From positions 1,836,501 through 1,900,500 of the forward strand of contig JAYKKI010000132.1 in the NCBI GenBank assembly GCA_039881145.1: a stretch of DNA of 64,000 nucleotides, in the 5' to 3' direction. Below the pieces are notes generated by a model. It worked only from the letters and a program-made list of their open reading frames with translations. It had not been told where the DNA came from and searched no databases. The DNA comes from Druceiella hillmani. Its lineage: Eukaryota; Arthropoda; Insecta; Lepidoptera; Hepialidae. The position numbers and the translations under genes are program-made. Each line of letters starts with the position of its first letter. Position 1 is the stretch's first letter. Positions 25,797-36,998 of this stretch are shown here, in pieces.

Positions 25797-26015
25797 TTTG
25801 TCGTCGCCGTGGTGTATTGAGTCGATTACAAGGCATACGGACTTTGACGATGCGTCGCACCGCGGGGATTCGGGTTCGATTCCCGGCCGTTCGTGGAACG
25901 GGGCTGGACTGGTGTTATGGTTAGCTAAGTAAGTAAGAGATTGCTCGCGTAGCAATAAGTCCGCCATATGTATCAATTAGATACATTAAAGTAGATAAAT
26001 AAATAAATATTTTTT
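25797..26015 (+). mobile_element. tRNA-derived SINE
   Basis: The head carries a good RNA polymerase III B box, GGTTCGATTCCC (about 25872), and a plausible A-box-like tggtgtattgag about 60 bases upstream, as in tRNA-derived SINEs. The body continues with taagagattgctcgcgtagc and aataagtccgcc, wording shared with 3' ends of insect non-LTR elements. The tail is attaaagtagataaataaataaata, a simple A-rich tail. A minus-strand frame of 61 codons across it is an artefact. No clean target duplication was found. It is not a tRNA gene: the acceptor and anticodon arms do not fold into a standard cloverleaf. Confidence 0.72.
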
Positions 26016-26235
26016 TTTATTATTTATGTTAGAAATTTTTGAATTGTTTCATTTGATATTTAATTTTATCGATAAAATATATATTTTTCTTAATAAGAGA
26101 CCGCAAAACCGCTTTATTTGTTTGGAAAATTTTCGCGACGCAAAGAAACCGGGCTACTTAATGTTATGAAACTTGATTCTGTTTCATGTAAGTTTAATTT
26201 TAGGGTATTTTTTACTTTTGAAATGTATAAGGTCT

Positions 26236-26280
26236 ATCATATATTACGTATAAGGTCTATCCTTATACGTAATATATGAT
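26236..26280. repeat. perfect hairpin, 20-bp arms
   Basis: atcatatattacgtataagg, a 5-base loop (tctat) and the exact reverse complement. The preceding gtataaggtctatc is also repeated partly in the left arm and loop. Confidence 0.95.
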
Positions 26281-26284
26281 TTAT

Positions 26285-26655
26285 TATGGTCAAAGTGTAT
26301 GTCTTTGCAATCAATTATTTTGCTTAGATTCCATTAGAATGTACTTGACTTTTTCGTAGATTTCTTGCAATTTATGAATAAAACATGCTTTTCTTTGTTT
26401 GCTTTAATATTCATTGAAATATTAGCATTTAAAACTAGATACTCCTTATTTGTATCAAGTACTTATCTGTAGATACAAATAACCGATATATTGTTAGCAG
26501 ATTTATTTTTTATTTGCGGCTACTACAGTATTTACACCAAGTAGAAAGCCGCATGCGGTGTATTATTTTACGCTGCTTTGATTGCTAAATACTGTTTATA
26601 TATTAATCGATTGAGTTAAAGATGGCAAAAAGAAAAAAAATCGATGGAAAATTAT
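26285..26655. other. spacer upstream of the hAT remnant
   Basis: Part of it may be the lost 5' region of the hAT remnant. A short tatttgtatc/gatacaaata stem lies at about 26447-26481. A 5-11 codon MAKRKK-like start occurs at about 26622, but it runs into a stop. Confidence 0.3.
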
Positions 26656-26660
26656 AAAAC

Positions 26661-27055
26661 TTATTTATTTTTTATTATCAACTATTTGCTATAGCAGAGT
26701 ATAAAGGTGTAATGCAGTTTATATATAGTTTAAATCCCAGTTGCAAATTGCCTGATCGAAAATACGTATCATCTACTATTATGCCCATATTATACAGTAA
26801 ATGTTTCAATCATAAAAATAAATTAATGAAAGAACATTCACAAGGTGTTTGCTTGACAACGGACAGTTGGACATCGAAAAAATTGGAAGAATATATGGCA
26901 GTAATTGCGCATTTCCTCACAACATAGTTTAAGTACATTTCTATTCTTTCAAATTGCACACATTTCAGCGAGTCGAATACCAAAACAGTGTTAGTAAGAG
27001 AACTTAAAAAAATAGTACCTTACGTTTCTGGTACCTGTTACTGTAAAAATACGAA
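26661..27055 (+). pseudogene. hAT (ZBED-type) transposase remnant
   Basis: The plus-strand frame gives FAIAEYKGVMQFIYSLNPSC, then KLPDRKYVSS and, further on, GVCLTTDSWTS followed by EYMAVIAHFLTT and a stop. Beyond it come ILSNCTHFSESNT and VRELKK. These match the hAT block order P-F-x-x-V-E-x-x-x-F-x-x-F-x-x-x-L-N-P, L-P-S-R-x-T, C-L-T-T-D-x-W-T-S and Y-x-x-V-T-A-H-F. The Asp in TTDSW corresponds to the first catalytic Asp and is kept. The BED finger, the rest of the catalytic region and the C-terminal dimerisation domain are missing. It cannot be active. Confidence 0.72.
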
Positions 27056-27059
27056 TTAA

Positions 27060-27689
27060 AAATAAAACTGCCATAGTTTTCATACCATTCGTTTATGCAG
27101 TTTTAACTGCAAAGTACAACCTTTGCCATATATTTTGACCTATGTGTGATTTGTATTTGCCACTGGTTTTTAGATACATTTCTCGCGTGTAACATTTCTC
27201 AAATAACTACTAAGTGTCATTCAATATTTATATTAAAGGTTATAAAAATTATAAAATTTTACAAACATACTAAGGCTTTAAACAGCCATAACAAAATATA
27301 CTTTCCAAAGTTATTAACAGTGCTAACGCTAATACCCTTAACACATATATACTTTGCAAAAAGCATTTATAACAAAAATTTAGTATTGGCATAAGCATGT
27401 TTATTATAAAGAACTAAACGTACCGATTTTTCTAACAACGTTACAAAAAATATTTAATAACGGCCTGTAGTCATTTTTATTTCATCAAAGTTATAGAACA
27501 GAAAAATCAATAAAGATTTGACAAAAGTATATGAAGTTTCACATTTAACATTTTCGGCTTTTGAGAAGGAGAGAAAAGATCGTCTCTTTTATTTATTTAA
27601 AATTAAGCGATAAAAGTAACTAAAGACAGATATTGAACGAGCCCTCGAAATGGTTTAAAGTACCCGAAACAAAAGAAAATTACTTACAA
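27060..27689. other. AT-rich spacer, no gene seen
   Basis: An 82-codon plus-strand frame (27146) has no domain and AT-driven composition. Nothing else was seen. Confidence 0.4.
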
Positions 27690-27721
27690 ATATATTTATA
27701 CATATATATATATATCTACAC

Positions 27722-27764
<43 letters not shown>

Positions 27765-27765
27765 C

Positions 27766-27816
<51 letters not shown>
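27690..27816. repeat. (TA)n microsatellite hosting a mariner end
   Basis: The TA array runs directly into the left terminus of mariner copy 2. The last TA (27815-27816) serves as the target dinucleotide. Confidence 0.95.
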
Positions 27817-27819
<3 letters not shown>

Positions 27820-29145
27820 GCTGCCCAGTGGCAGATTTCAATGTTTCAAAAATTGTAAAAAAAAAACTACACCTCTAATACAAAGTAGGTTTATTTTAAC
27901 TTTATAACAACAAATGCGGATTTCATTTTTTAAAAACCATGTTTTCCAAATGGCGGCCATCGAGCCTGACACACTCTTCGAGTCTAGCACGCATGTTTTC
28001 AAAAACGCGTTTGCAGAGAGACTGGGGTATCCTACTGACTTCGGCTCGAATATTTTCTTTACGTTGTGTCACAGTGCTCGGATTTGTTTTGTAAACAACG
28101 GATTTTAAGTATCCCCATAAGAAAAAGTCACATGGGCTTAAATCGGGTGACCTAGGTGGCCACGGTACGCTACCGTTTCGGGATATGTTTTTTTCTGGAA
28201 ATAACTGCCGCACTGCATTCATGGACACATTAGCAGTGTGAGCTGTGGCTCCATTCTGCTGGAACCATGTGTTTTGGTGGAAAGATGGAATATTCTGTAG
28301 TTCTACTCTGAAAAAGTCATTTAATATCTGGGCATATCTCTCCGAATTCACAGTTACAGTTTGGCCACGTTGATTTTCAAAGAAATAAGACCCTATGATT
28401 GCAGATGCAGACATGACACACCAGACTCTTACTTTAGGCTTATGTAAAGGCTCTTGATGCATTTATCTTGGGTTATGGACATTATAGTAACGAAAGTTCT
28501 GCTTATTCACATATCCTCCAATGTGAAAGTGAGCTTCGTCACTAAAGAATATGTTGCCCATCCGGGTAGCAGTACGAAATCTCAACAACATCACCTCCGC
28601 GTAAGTTTTTCTTAATTCAAAGTCAGAATCGTGTAAATCTTGAACAATTCAATTTTATATGAATGGAACTTGAGATTTTTTTGCATTATTACCTGTAAAG
28701 TTGATTTCGGAATCCCCAATATCGATGAACGTGTACGCAGTGATAAACGGGGATTTTAAAAGACAGAAACCATAACGCGCTCGACATTTTCATCCGTGAC
28801 TACCAATTGTGTAGGTCCTGGCCTGGGCCTATTTAATATTGATCCTGTAGCTCTGAACCTTGCTACCTATGACTGAATGAGGTTGATCGATGGTCCATCA
28901 CGTAATCGACGAATACTGTAACGATTGTTAAATCGACGGCGTGCTACAGACAGGGAAAATCCACTCGAAATGTACACCTCGACGGCAAAAGCGCGGTGCT
29001 CTCACTCCACTGTTCCATGGCTACTAAAACATCCGCACCGCTTGCGCTTCTAACGACGCCCCCCGCGCCTCTCTTATGTGTTGCGTTCAGAAACTATGTT
29101 TGCATCATATATATCAAACTTTCAAATCTGCCACTGGACACCCTG
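27817..29145 (-). mobile_element. DD41D-type mariner copy 2, full length
   Basis: Both ends are present. The left end is CAGGCTGCCCAGTGGCAGAT; the right end, read in reverse, is CAGGGTGTCCAGTGGCAGAT. Each is flanked by TA, giving a 1,329-bp element with terminal inverted repeats of about 25-30 bp. Its other three copies in the window (5.56, 46.73 and 57.17 kb) have the same orientation. The transposase within is broken. Confidence 0.92.
27923..29018 (-). pseudogene. mariner transposase (DD41D type), broken
   Basis: The start codon is at 29016-29018 (MEQWSE..., against MEQWSGEH in copy 3). A one-base loss at about codon 6 shifts the frame. The C-terminal 179 codons (28462-27923) are open and carry VWCVMSAS, QQNGATAH, PRSPDLSPCDFFLWG and the C-terminal VFENMRARLEE. 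QQNG replaces the QQDG of copy 3, so the second catalytic Asp is Asn. There are 41 residues between it and the Asp of CDFF, giving DD41D spacing. A stop also lies just before MHQEP (28463). The N-terminus of this family resembles the DUF4817 helix-turn-helix. The copy is inactive by several lesions. Confidence 0.88.
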
Positions 29146-29149
29146 TATA

Positions 29150-30396
29150 TACAAATAGATGTTTAGTGGTTTATCGGTAATGGCGAACTACTCTTCACCG
29201 GTTGTTCTCGTCTCTAAAAAATGCATTATTGTACTAATGTAGCACTTAACTTTAGTAACTGACTCTGTTAATTATCTCGTCTACAATAAAAATAATAGAA
29301 GCAAAATTGCAGTTATAAAGAATTGTTCAGGCAAGTAATATTCAAATAGGAGATAGAATAATTATTCCCACGCCCGTAATTGTTCTCTGTTAATTGTGCC
29401 ATAGAGTTAGCGAGTTTTCCACTTTTATATAAGCAGAGAAAATTTTGCGACTTTAACTAGATGTTGAGAGTGAAAAGTTTCGTGTCTTTTGCGCTGAAAC
29501 CCATTTTCATATCCCACAACACGCTATTAGTATTTTTATTGCCTTATGTAACTAAATTTCAAAAGACAACGGTTTTAAAATCATTTTGAATTGTTTTATG
29601 TTTTTTTAAATTGCAGAATTGTTTTCCAAAGTATGACACTGGAAATGTTTTTGAATTCTTAAGTCTTATTATTCTAAGTAATTCATTTATCAAATTTACT
29701 TTTAAAAAATATTAATTTTAAAATAACAATTATAATTAAAAATTGAAACACACTTCGCCTGTGTTCAGTAGAATATGTGGCTCAAATATATATAATTTTT
29801 AATATAATCATTATTTCATTCCAAATTTTATAATTTATATTTCTTTTCACAATATATGTATCTCCTAGTTGAATGCACCTTAATTCTTCGCTATCCTAGT
29901 TGAAGGCACGTTAATAAATGCAAGGTAATTCTATTATAATCCAAAATATTTGACATGAGACTATAATTTTATTATCATTTTATCGTATTGTCTTTCAAAA
30001 ATTACAATAAAAGTAACAAAGGCGATAACGAATAAACGAACAATAACGTTTATAAATTTACGTCACAAAGCAATAATTTTCCTTTGATTGCAGTACAGCA
30101 TTTTTCATAATTCCTTGTCTCCTGCTACACAATAACTAGAGGTTCGTTGCTTACATGGAACGGACCAAATGTGGACTAACTATGTATTCATAGTAAATGA
30201 GTGTAGTAAGTCTAAATGTACTGCAATCATTTCATTTTAGTATTTATTGCAATATCTAGTTATATCTATTTGTTTATTGTAATATTTATTTTTCTATTGG
30301 TAAGTTTAATGTAATTCAATCACAATTTAAATGTCATCTTCCTATCGGGTTGGTATGTTTATTAAAATAGTATATTTTTATAATTAAATTTGTTTT

Positions 30397-30398
<2 letters not shown>
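29150..30398. other. AT-rich spacer, no gene seen
   Basis: No open frame of note. tcctagttgaa is repeated at about 29866 and 29896. Confidence 0.4.

Positions 30399-30446
<48 letters not shown>
30399..30446. repeat. (TA)n microsatellite
   Basis: A short pure TA array ending in cacacg. Confidence 0.95.
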
Positions 30447-30451
<5 letters not shown>

Positions 30452-30900
30452 GTTTTAAAAATTGTAAATGTATTTATTTGGAAACAAAATCTGAAACAAT
30501 TTATATGACAATTATTCCTTTCGATTTTGGTTGATGTTGTCATACTACATCAAATGGATATATTATCATATTATAAACTGCAATATAAATGAAAAAAAAT
30601 GTAAGAAGTATAAGAATATATTTATTTCCTTTATCTAGGCTTCAGCATATTTGTAGAACTTACTGCTACATAAGCAATACCTTGCCTTGTTTTACATTCA
30701 GAAGATGGTAGTGGAATAAAGAAGCAATGAAAGAGTGTTTTCTCGTTGGTGACGTAAATTATCAAGTGGCGGGTGTAAAGTTATCGTCTAACCGTCAAAT
30801 TCTTTTAGTTCTTGCACTCGCGAAATTAAATTGAATGTTAGCGAAAGCGCAAATCTTGTTATTAGAGAGTGTATTATATTCTGGGGAAAAGCTAAAATAC
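30447..30900. other. region 3' of the Penelope-like ORF
   Basis: This is probably in part the 3' continuation of the Penelope-like element on the minus strand. A +1 frame continues a few tens of codons past the stop at 30901 without a clear match to the end of the family endonuclease. Confidence 0.35.
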
Positions 30901-31460
30901 CTACCAGACTGTGTCAAGAAACTTCTGGATGTTATTTTCAATGAGATGTTTAGCAAAGTGAGATGTGTTTGGTTTATTATTTTGCCAGCTGGCAATGTAT
31001 TCTTTATATCTTGTATTAAAATCTCTTCCTCTTTGACCTATGTATACACTATTACAGTCGTTACATTTAAGTTTATAGATACCAATCTTTTTATGTTTAT
31101 CTATTTTTTCTTTATTATTAATAAGGGTTTTACCCAAGTTATTTAAAGTCCTATACGTACATGTTATATTATTTATATTTTTATTATTACTTAAGAGTTT
31201 TCCTAATTTGAGTGATACATTACCTATGTATGGGATATATTTATAGTAAATATTATTATTATTTGGTACGACCACGTATATTTCTTGTATTAGTATTTTT
31301 CTTAATTTATTATGGTACAGTTTTGTGACAATTAATGGGTCATAATTATTATTTATTGCGATTTGTTTTATAGTTTTTATTTCTTTACGTAGATTGGGTT
31401 TTTCTAGAGGGATGGTTAAAGCTCTGTGAATCATGGAATGGAAGGCTGCACAGCCTTTAA
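30901..31460 (-). pseudogene. Penelope-like element: RT thumb and GIY-YIG endonuclease, 5'-truncated
   Basis: The minus-strand frame opens at about 31457 with GCAAFHSMIHRALTIPLEKP, the segment just after the RT domain in Penelope-like elements. It continues through IKQIAINNNYDP and PYIGNVSLKLGKLL into GIYKLKCNDCNSVYIGQRGR, a complete GIY...YIG signature with the catalytic Arg (GRDFNTRYKEY). The frame then ends with SHFAKHLIENN and a stop at FLDTVW. Compared with my memory of the family, the end of the endonuclease is lost by this stop or a frameshift, and all RT catalytic motifs are missing because the copy is truncated upstream. It cannot replicate itself. Confidence 0.78.
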
Positions 31461-31464
31461 TTCA

Positions 31465-31522
31465 GTTTCATTTAATTGTGAATAGTGAATTTCTACAAAA
31501 TTAACGCCAAATATATTCAATA
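31465..31522 (-). repeat. 58-bp block shared with 43992-44049
   Basis: Read on the minus strand, this block (tatttggcgttaattttgta and flanks) matches 43992-44049 on the plus strand at 54 of 58 positions. It lies immediately upstream of the truncated Penelope-like ORF. It is probably a terminal (pseudo-LTR) part of the same element family. Confidence 0.8.
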
Positions 31523-31699
31523 CTCTATCAACCTCAATATAAACACGATCAAGCTACCAGATCTAATGAAAGCTGGAGAAGACTTTGTCATCTTTCAGTT
31601 CAGGAACTACTATAAAAAGAGAAAGAAAAGATGTTATCATATCTAAGTAAGATGCAGCTTTAGAAAGATATAAATTAAGCACAAAGGATTCTGTTTATA

Positions 31700-32660
31700 C
31701 ACTTCAGGCTAGAAGTATTAGGTCTTAACTCTGATGATTTCCCAATCAACAAATTTTCTATTCAACGCAGTGCATAGAGTAATAAAGATGGAGCGGAATC
31801 CAAAATAGTCCGATTTTCAGAATAATATGATTGGAACCTCAACGATAATGTAATGTGACATTAACTGCGTCTGATACAGGGCGCTAAAATGGAGCTTGTG
31901 TACATTTGGAACAAAAACTAGAAAGAGTTGCTACTCTTTGCTTGCCGCTGTCACGTTTACGAAACTAAAATCCCCCAAGTCACAAGCGGCCCTGATATTC
32001 CAATGTTCAAAAAGTTTAGAAGCACTTGAAAAAACATTAATCCTACTGCTATTGAAACATGTACCGACTTTAATCAAACAACATTTCTGTATCAGTAAAG
32101 TTGTAAGTTTTATAATCAAGGACTGAAAAAAAATCATTATGCGTGACGAAAACTGGAAACTGTTTGAACTATCTATTATTTTATTAGGAGGATATGATGA
32201 GAGAAAAATTCAAATCAGACCTCGTGGAGCTATGCATCCAGCAATATGTACAGCTGGAGCTATTTACTCTTTGAAAATATGTTTGCTACAATCCGAGTTC
32301 CAAATGAGTGCCAAAGATAAAGGAGCACTACAAGATGTTTGTATATTTATTGTGGCCATATATGTGAATCCCTAGCTTGGATGTAATCTAGTAGTAAAGG
32401 AACCAAATCAAGATTTGGCTTTTTAAAAATGTTAAAGGAATATGAAACTGTTGACAAATTGATCTCCAAAGCAGCCCTGAGCTAGTTTAGCCAATATCTT
32501 TAGCACTTGTCAGAAGAAATTATTGCCTTATCACTATTTGATAAAGAATTTGATAAAGTAACCAAGTGAAATATTGTAGTGAACTTACAAAGAGAGAGTT
32601 TGTATGTTTTACGAAGAGATACGTTCTATCGAAAAAAGAGATATCTGATTATCTGTATAT
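31700..32660 (+). pseudogene. decayed member of an uncharacterised arthropod protein family
   Basis: The plus-strand translation, changing frame several times, gives in order VLGLNSDDFPINKFSIQRS, SDTGR.NGACVHLEQKLER (one stop), KIPQVTSGPDIPMFKKFR, VVSFIIKD and a 78-codon open piece (32139-32375). That piece starts MRDENWKLFELSIILLGG and contains RGAMHPA, IYSLKICLLQSEF and VCIFIVAIYV. LSEEIIALSLFDKE follows about 140 bases later. I recall a family of uncharacterised proteins in arthropods and cnidarians with this order: S-N-T-G-x-x-N-G-A-C; G-P-x-x-P-x-F-K-x-F; P-G-A-M-H-H-A-R; Y-x-L-K-I; L-S-E-E-x-V-A-L-S-x-F-D. It occurs in many copies per genome and so is probably mobile. Here it is clearly dead. 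Its function is unknown. Confidence 0.6.
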
Positions 32661-33218
32661 TAAATGGAAATATATAGTCTTATTTATTTCATTGTATTTT
32701 CCAGATTCAATTCTAAAGATAATAATATTATCTTCTTTTTTGTCGCAGGAAAGTCATTTAATGATTTTGTGTCAGCAAAGAACACAAATTTGTTTTCTCG
32801 ATTAAAAATTTTTTAAAATTTAATTCAGAAATACTTTTGAACACTAGAAGAAAATACTGCCTTTTCGGAGGCAGAAATAAAGGTGGTCTCTTTAGGAGCT
32901 GTTAATTACACAGCTGTAAAACTTGTGAATGATTTTTAACGTTTTTTAACCTTTTGTTACACTGTATGCAAGAACATAGAAATATGTATCCAAACTGTAA
33001 AAACAGATCCTTGAAAGGAAGTATCCAGAATGACGTGAAATCAAATAAGTATTATATTATATTTGCATAAAATATAAATATTTATATTTCGTTGATCTGG
33101 CTACATAATAAAATCGTTAAAAATAGTTATTTTAAAAAATTTCAGAGCTTTGTCGGCTTGAGTTAAATTGACGTAGGAAAATAAAAACATTTTTCACCCA
33201 TATAAGTGACTCTCTAAT
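32661..33218. other. AT-rich spacer, no gene seen
   Basis: The first ~200 bases may continue the decayed protein family copy. The remainder is featureless. Confidence 0.35.
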
Positions 33219-33219
33219 T

Positions 33220-33260
<41 letters not shown>

Positions 33261-33261
33261 T

Positions 33262-33300
<39 letters not shown>

Positions 33301-33303
33301 ATA
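33219..33303. repeat. (TA)n microsatellite
   Basis: TA array with tatacaca and tttata interruptions. Confidence 0.95.
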
Positions 33304-36300
33304 CTGTACGGTGGGAAAATTCAAATACAGAATACACGAGTCGCTAAAAGGCAAAGCTTTGTATATAAGTTCAAGGAGACCTAATTTGGAATGGAGAGTA
33401 AATAAATGATAATGTCTATGTTGATGAGCAGGTACAAAGAAGCTAAGGCGAAAAATTACCTTCAAGATTGGGGCGAGATACCCTGACTATAAAGGTAGAA
33501 GATAAAGCAATCGCAGGTATTTCTGGAAATGACTTACATACACACTCCGCTAAGCACATCATATACTGGGTAAAATGACGTAAATATCAGTTGGAAAGTT
33601 AACAGATCAGTATTCACAGCGTACTTGAATGTTATAAAGTTGTTTTATTAAAATAAATAATTTTAAGAAATTGTTGTGTTGTAGACATTGTAATTGCAAC
33701 CATATTTTCTATTTTCATTTAAAAGTTTACGAAAAAGAAAATATTATAATTTGTCAAGCTATAGTCTGTTTATGACCATGATACCATACGTAATGGATTT
33801 TGCTATTTGTCAGGAATACCTAAATTTGCGAAACAATAATAAATAGAAGATTGTTTAACGAGAAGGCATTATTTTATTTATTTAATCTAAAACTAAAACT
33901 CTGCGCAAATTTAAAATTATTACCTTTATTTTTGTTATGTTTGTCCTATTAAACTCAAGAAAAAGAAACTATAAAAACCATTTTCAACCTTAGCCAAGGA
34001 ATATATTAACAAATTTTCAAAAATAAAAGTAATGAATAGCAGGAAAAGTCTGTTTTATTCGACATCGTTTTTATTATAAGAAACGGAATGTTCAATGAAT
34101 AAATCCGAATGAAATTTTAGCGATATTTCTTTACGCCAAAAAAATAAAAATTAGAATCTAAATATATCAATAATCCTGCAAGGTAGGTAATTTATAACAT
34201 GTGGACTAAATTGATGTAAGAATCTGTTCTTAGTAAAGTTTTTAACCGTAATTTTTTAATGAAACAATAATAAAAACTTCGTTGTAGTATTCAATAACTA
34301 TTCACGTAATAACAAATATAAATAAAACACAATATAATCTAAAACTGAAATAAATAAAAAATAGCTTTCTCGAAGATTTTGTCTTTTTTTTAAATAACAA
34401 ATCAGATACATTTAAAACGACATAGTTACTTTAAACTATTTTACAACAAAACAAAACGGAGATGCGTCATAATTGTACTTTAATACTTTCATCAATTTAT
34501 CCAATTAGACCTCCATGTAAACCTGTTTCGTAGATAAAATACAAAGTAAATAAAAATATAAAACTCTAAGGAGCAAAGTATACATAAATGCAAATTTAAT
34601 TTTGCAAATTTATTTATTTTGCCGAGCGCTTATTATGAACCAACAAAGCGCACGCTGCGTCGATTTTTCATTATCCGCCACTTTGAAGTTTTACTATAGT
34701 CCAATTTCCTTTCGTTTATTCATCGATTCTATCGCGGAATATTCCAAACCTTTTCCATTAGGAATTATTTTTTAAACAATATAATTTAAGAGCCAATAAA
34801 GGAAAATATGCATCTAATGAGATTACAGTTAATGTAGCCAGTCGCAGCAGAAAATTGTGTTCAATATTGTCTTACATTATAATAAAAATGCAATATCGTA
34901 ACGTTTGAAAGTAACGTAGAGGAAAAATTTAATACAAATTAAAGCGTTTGAACATAATTGCTAGATTAAAGCATTTGCTATTTGGATGGGAATTATGAAA
35001 CTATGGCAGATGAAAGAATGGATTGATATGTGGAAATTAAAAAGAAAGGTTGCAAAAACCTATTTAATTATCAAACGATACTGTCTGGAGTAAAACGGAA
35101 ATATCCTTTATTTAGATATTTAAAAATCCTTTCCTACTTACGATTATAGATTTTACAACTAAAAAACCAAAAGTTAATAAAATGCGTATTATATTTTTTA
35201 CAATATTTGCCTATTATTCTAATTATAAAAAATATGACTTAAAACCAAAGAACTATAGATTTTGTCAACATAAAGTTGAGTGAATAATACAATAAGTTTG
35301 CTTAATCGAATAAAAATCATATAGCTATGGAACTCTCTTACAAATTCTGCTGTTATAACCGATGTTAGACGAATAACGTTTTTAATTTCAAGCTAAATTA
35401 TTTTTTTTATTTATTCCATTATCTTGATTTTTAAGATTCCATCACTCTGTCTCTCACTGCCAAAATTTGAGGTTTTCCATAAAAAAAGGAAAAAAAATGG
35501 AAGCATTATCATATCCATCCGTCACAATCATTTTTCTTCAAAACAGTTTGAACTGGAATCTTGACACGGTCAAGTTTAGGTCAAGTTAACGGTCAATTTA
35601 AAAAATTGACACGGTCACAACGCATATTAGTTCAAAAGAATCACAATATTTAATACTCAAAATTATTTATTTTGAGATAAAGAGATTTTTTAAAATTTCA
35701 TGTGTCTTTTCAGTTAAAAACCAAATTATAACTTTTCTAAAATAATTTTTTCAGAATTTTGTATTAGACAGTTTTAAAGGTACCTAAACCAAAGATAGAA
35801 TGCTGAAAATATATCCCCATCTTTGTTTTAGGTTCCTCTCTATTTCTAAAACTTCTTGTCAAAATTATGACAAAAGCAGCGTTACTGGAACCTAAAACAG
35901 TGTCACTAGAACCTAAAGTTTGTCGTTTTTTTTTGGAAAACTATAGCAGTGATTCTCAATCTTACAGATTTTTAGAAATTTATACTACTTTTACGCTTGT
36001 AAAATATATACCGGGTAACATATTTTCACTACGAAAATAATACTAATCATTGGAAAAAGTTTATTCCATATACTACGTACCGTTAAATATTTATACATAA
36101 ATGGTATATAAAATTTCGATTATGCATAAGTCCGTATGGAATCCGTACAGTATAAACTCCACTCATATTTGACAAGTTTCCCTTTATTTCACAGATTATG
36201 AAAATTTGTCTCGATCGATTTATCAGTGAATTTTTAAAAACTTTTTTTCAGGTCGTAATTCGGAGCAGGTCGGTCGCAGATTAGCGGTACATTGATCTTC

Positions 36301-36560
36301 TAAGCTGCGTAATAATCCTATTGACGAAAATTAGTAGAATAATTGTAAAAAAATTTCGAAATCAAATAATAGGATACCTAGAAACCCAGGCGGTAGGAGT
36401 TTGCCCAGATATTTTATTTCAAAAATTTAGGAAAAGCAGAATATTTAAAAGAAATATTCGCTGATTTTAATAATATCTTACGGTATTGAAAACGTACCCT
36501 TATTGTATTTATACTAATGTATTTATTGAAATACAAGTTGTAAAATTATCAACTGAAATA
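33304..36560. other. AT-rich spacer, no gene seen
   Basis: ttgacacggtca recurs at about 35560 and 35605 within 60 bases. A GC-richer spot at 34620-34680 is not assignable. No open frame of note. Confidence 0.4.
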
Positions 36561-36998
36561 TTAAATCTCACAGTATAGTGGTATTTCTAGCGTTGACGCG
36601 AGCGTTCTCACGGTTACTTAGCCGAAATGAATGCTCGCGAACGATTAATACAACTAAAGTACCTACTATTTCGACCAACCACATTCAACCACAGTAATCG
36701 TTTAATTAAAGCGATCATATAAAAATACGCTTAAGTCAAAGTTCATCTTCAAGTAAAAATGGACTCACCGCAAAACATACAACCAGTAACAAAAAACCAA
36801 CGATTCACAAAACTTATATTGTTTCAGGAAACATGGTATCTAAACCTCAAAACTACCGCCCTGCTTTCCTATGCTAAAGTCATCCCACTGCTGATTGGTC
36901 ATCCCGGCGCTGCTATACTTGTACACAGAAACATATTTCTAAAATTACGTACATACTTTCAAAGTTTATTTTTTAAAATTAATATTATTTTATTGTAA
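36561..36998 (+). pseudogene. possible Jockey-like LINE 5' end and endonuclease scrap
   Basis: A GC-richer stretch (36590-36760) precedes an open frame starting at 36759. LILFQETWYLNLK and HPGAAILVHRNI within it recall the L-x-E-T-W-L and H-G-G-x-A-I-L-V-R-N-x-I blocks at the start of the apurinic endonuclease of Jockey-clade LINEs. The segment between is a plausible length but does not match well in this frame; an alternative frame reads PQNYRPAFLC there. The frame ends at 36998 and no RT follows. The resemblance is suggestive only. Confidence 0.33.

Noticed and set aside
25791..25976. 61-codon minus-strand frame and a tRNA-like B box, possibly a gene or tRNA
   Set aside because: The B box and A-rich tail fit a SINE; there is no standard cloverleaf, and the frame is antisense to the SINE.
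27914..28108. Plus-strand frames at 27.9, 46.8, 47.6 and 58.0 kb starting MRISFFKNHVFQ or MSIITCKVDF
   Set aside because: They are antisense shadows of the mariner transposase on the minus strand, repeated because the element is repeated.
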